From: an uncultured Clostridia bacterium
Lineage (GTDB): Bacteria; Bacillota; Clostridia; Christensenellales; Borkfalkiaceae
DNA length: 42,324 nt
Assembly: GCA_947087265.1 (NCBI GenBank)
Contig: CAMUBY010000010.1
Location: 1-42,324 of the forward strand
Reading direction: 5' to 3'
The notes beneath the pieces are model-generated. The model was not told the DNA's origin. It did not search any database and saw only the letters and a list, made by a program, of their open reading frames with translations. Positions 42,131-42,324 of the stretch are shown here, in pieces (within the stretch, counting starts at the first letter, position 1; the number at the start of each line of letters is the position of its first letter). The translations under genes were made by a program, and so were the position numbers.

Positions 42131-42169
42131 AAAAACGGGGTAAAAATATGCATTCTTACCTCGTTTTTT
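42131..42169 (-). terminator. proximal terminator of the tRNA-Lys unit
   Basis: The minus-strand hairpin pairs CGAGGTAA with TTACCCCG (one A-C mismatch), extended by A/T pairs, and ends in five T right after the tRNA-Lys(CTT) CCA end. On the plus strand the mismatch becomes a G-U pair, so it may also stop plus-strand read-through. Confidence 0.75.
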
Positions 42170-42245
42170 TGGTGCACCTTCAGAGACTCGAACTCTGGGC
42201 CCAATGATTAAGAGTCATTTGCTCTACCAACTGAGCTAAAGGTGC
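42170..42245 (-). tRNA. tRNA-Lys (anticodon CTT)
   Basis: 76 nt. The acceptor stem GCACCTT pairs with AAGGTGC, followed by discriminator A and encoded CCA. The D arm contains AGCTCAGTTGGTAGAGC. The anticodon stem AATGA/TCATT encloses loop CTCTTAA, giving CTT, which reads AAG. The T arm contains GAGTTCGAGTCTC. Confidence 0.97.
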
Positions 42246-42269
42246 AAATTTGCCGCGTAAAACGCGGCT

Positions 42270-42324
42270 TGGTGGTCCATCCGAGATTCGAACTCGGGAC
42301 ACCTTGATTAAAAGTCAAGTGCTC
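42270..42324 (-). tRNA. tRNA-Lys (anticodon TTT), 5' part outside the window
   Basis: 55 nt of the 3' part are present. The anticodon stem CTTGA/TCAAG encloses loop CTTTTAA, giving TTT, which reads AAA and AAG. The T arm is CCGAG/CTCGG around TTCGAAT. The acceptor 3' strand ATGGACC is followed by A and encoded CCA. It lies 24 nt upstream of the other tRNA-Lys gene and is probably co-transcribed with it. Confidence 0.95.

Overview
The window comes from a Gram-positive, anaerobic bacterium, most likely an uncultured gut member of the Clostridia. The evidence is a two-subunit Fe-S (class I) fumarase, BioY, RlmH, classical lipoprotein signals, dockerins, sigma-70-type promoters with TATAAT boxes and strong AGGAGG ribosome sites. 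The genus cannot be fixed from sequence alone.

Positions 1-10,235 are mostly housekeeping: a small lipoprotein of unknown function; the fumarase alpha/beta pair on the minus strand; a plus-strand run of CPBP membrane protease, RlmH (23S rRNA methylation), an M14 zinc carboxypeptidase and TadA (tRNA A34 deaminase); a minus-strand ABC-F ATPase; a candidate 40-residue protein; a PflX-like radical SAM protein; then MetK and BioY. Three of these transcription units (fumarase, CPBP, radical SAM) have a TATAAT box exactly 6 nt before the ATG and no Shine-Dalgarno, so their mRNAs are probably leaderless.

Positions 10,411-36,491 form one apparent operon of three exported proteins with one clear promoter and one terminator. 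The first gene is about 20 kb and encodes about 6,654 residues: a signal sequence, seven beta-helix modules, about sixteen YDG/MBG-type Ig-like repeats alternating with a second beta-sandwich repeat, a pre-dockerin module and a C-terminal dockerin. The second protein (799 aa) has a cohesin-like N-terminal domain, cadherin-like beta-sandwich domains, and the same pre-dockerin module and dockerin. The third (1,113 aa) has the same cohesin-like domain, about seven cadherin-like domains, a C-terminal membrane helix and a Pro/Gln-rich cytoplasmic tail, but no dockerin. I infer a membrane anchor - adaptor - giant adhesin chain held by cohesin-dockerin-like contacts. This is the most interesting system in the window.

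Positions 36,719-41,958 are a second surface operon: a GH16 beta-glucanase lipoprotein with three BIG2 domains, followed by a lipoprotein with two BIG2 domains and four CBM4/9-like modules separated by FN3-like linkers. It probably captures and cleaves beta-glucans such as laminarin at the cell surface. The window ends with two minus-strand tRNA-Lys genes (anticodons CTT and TTT, the latter cut by the window edge) and their terminators.
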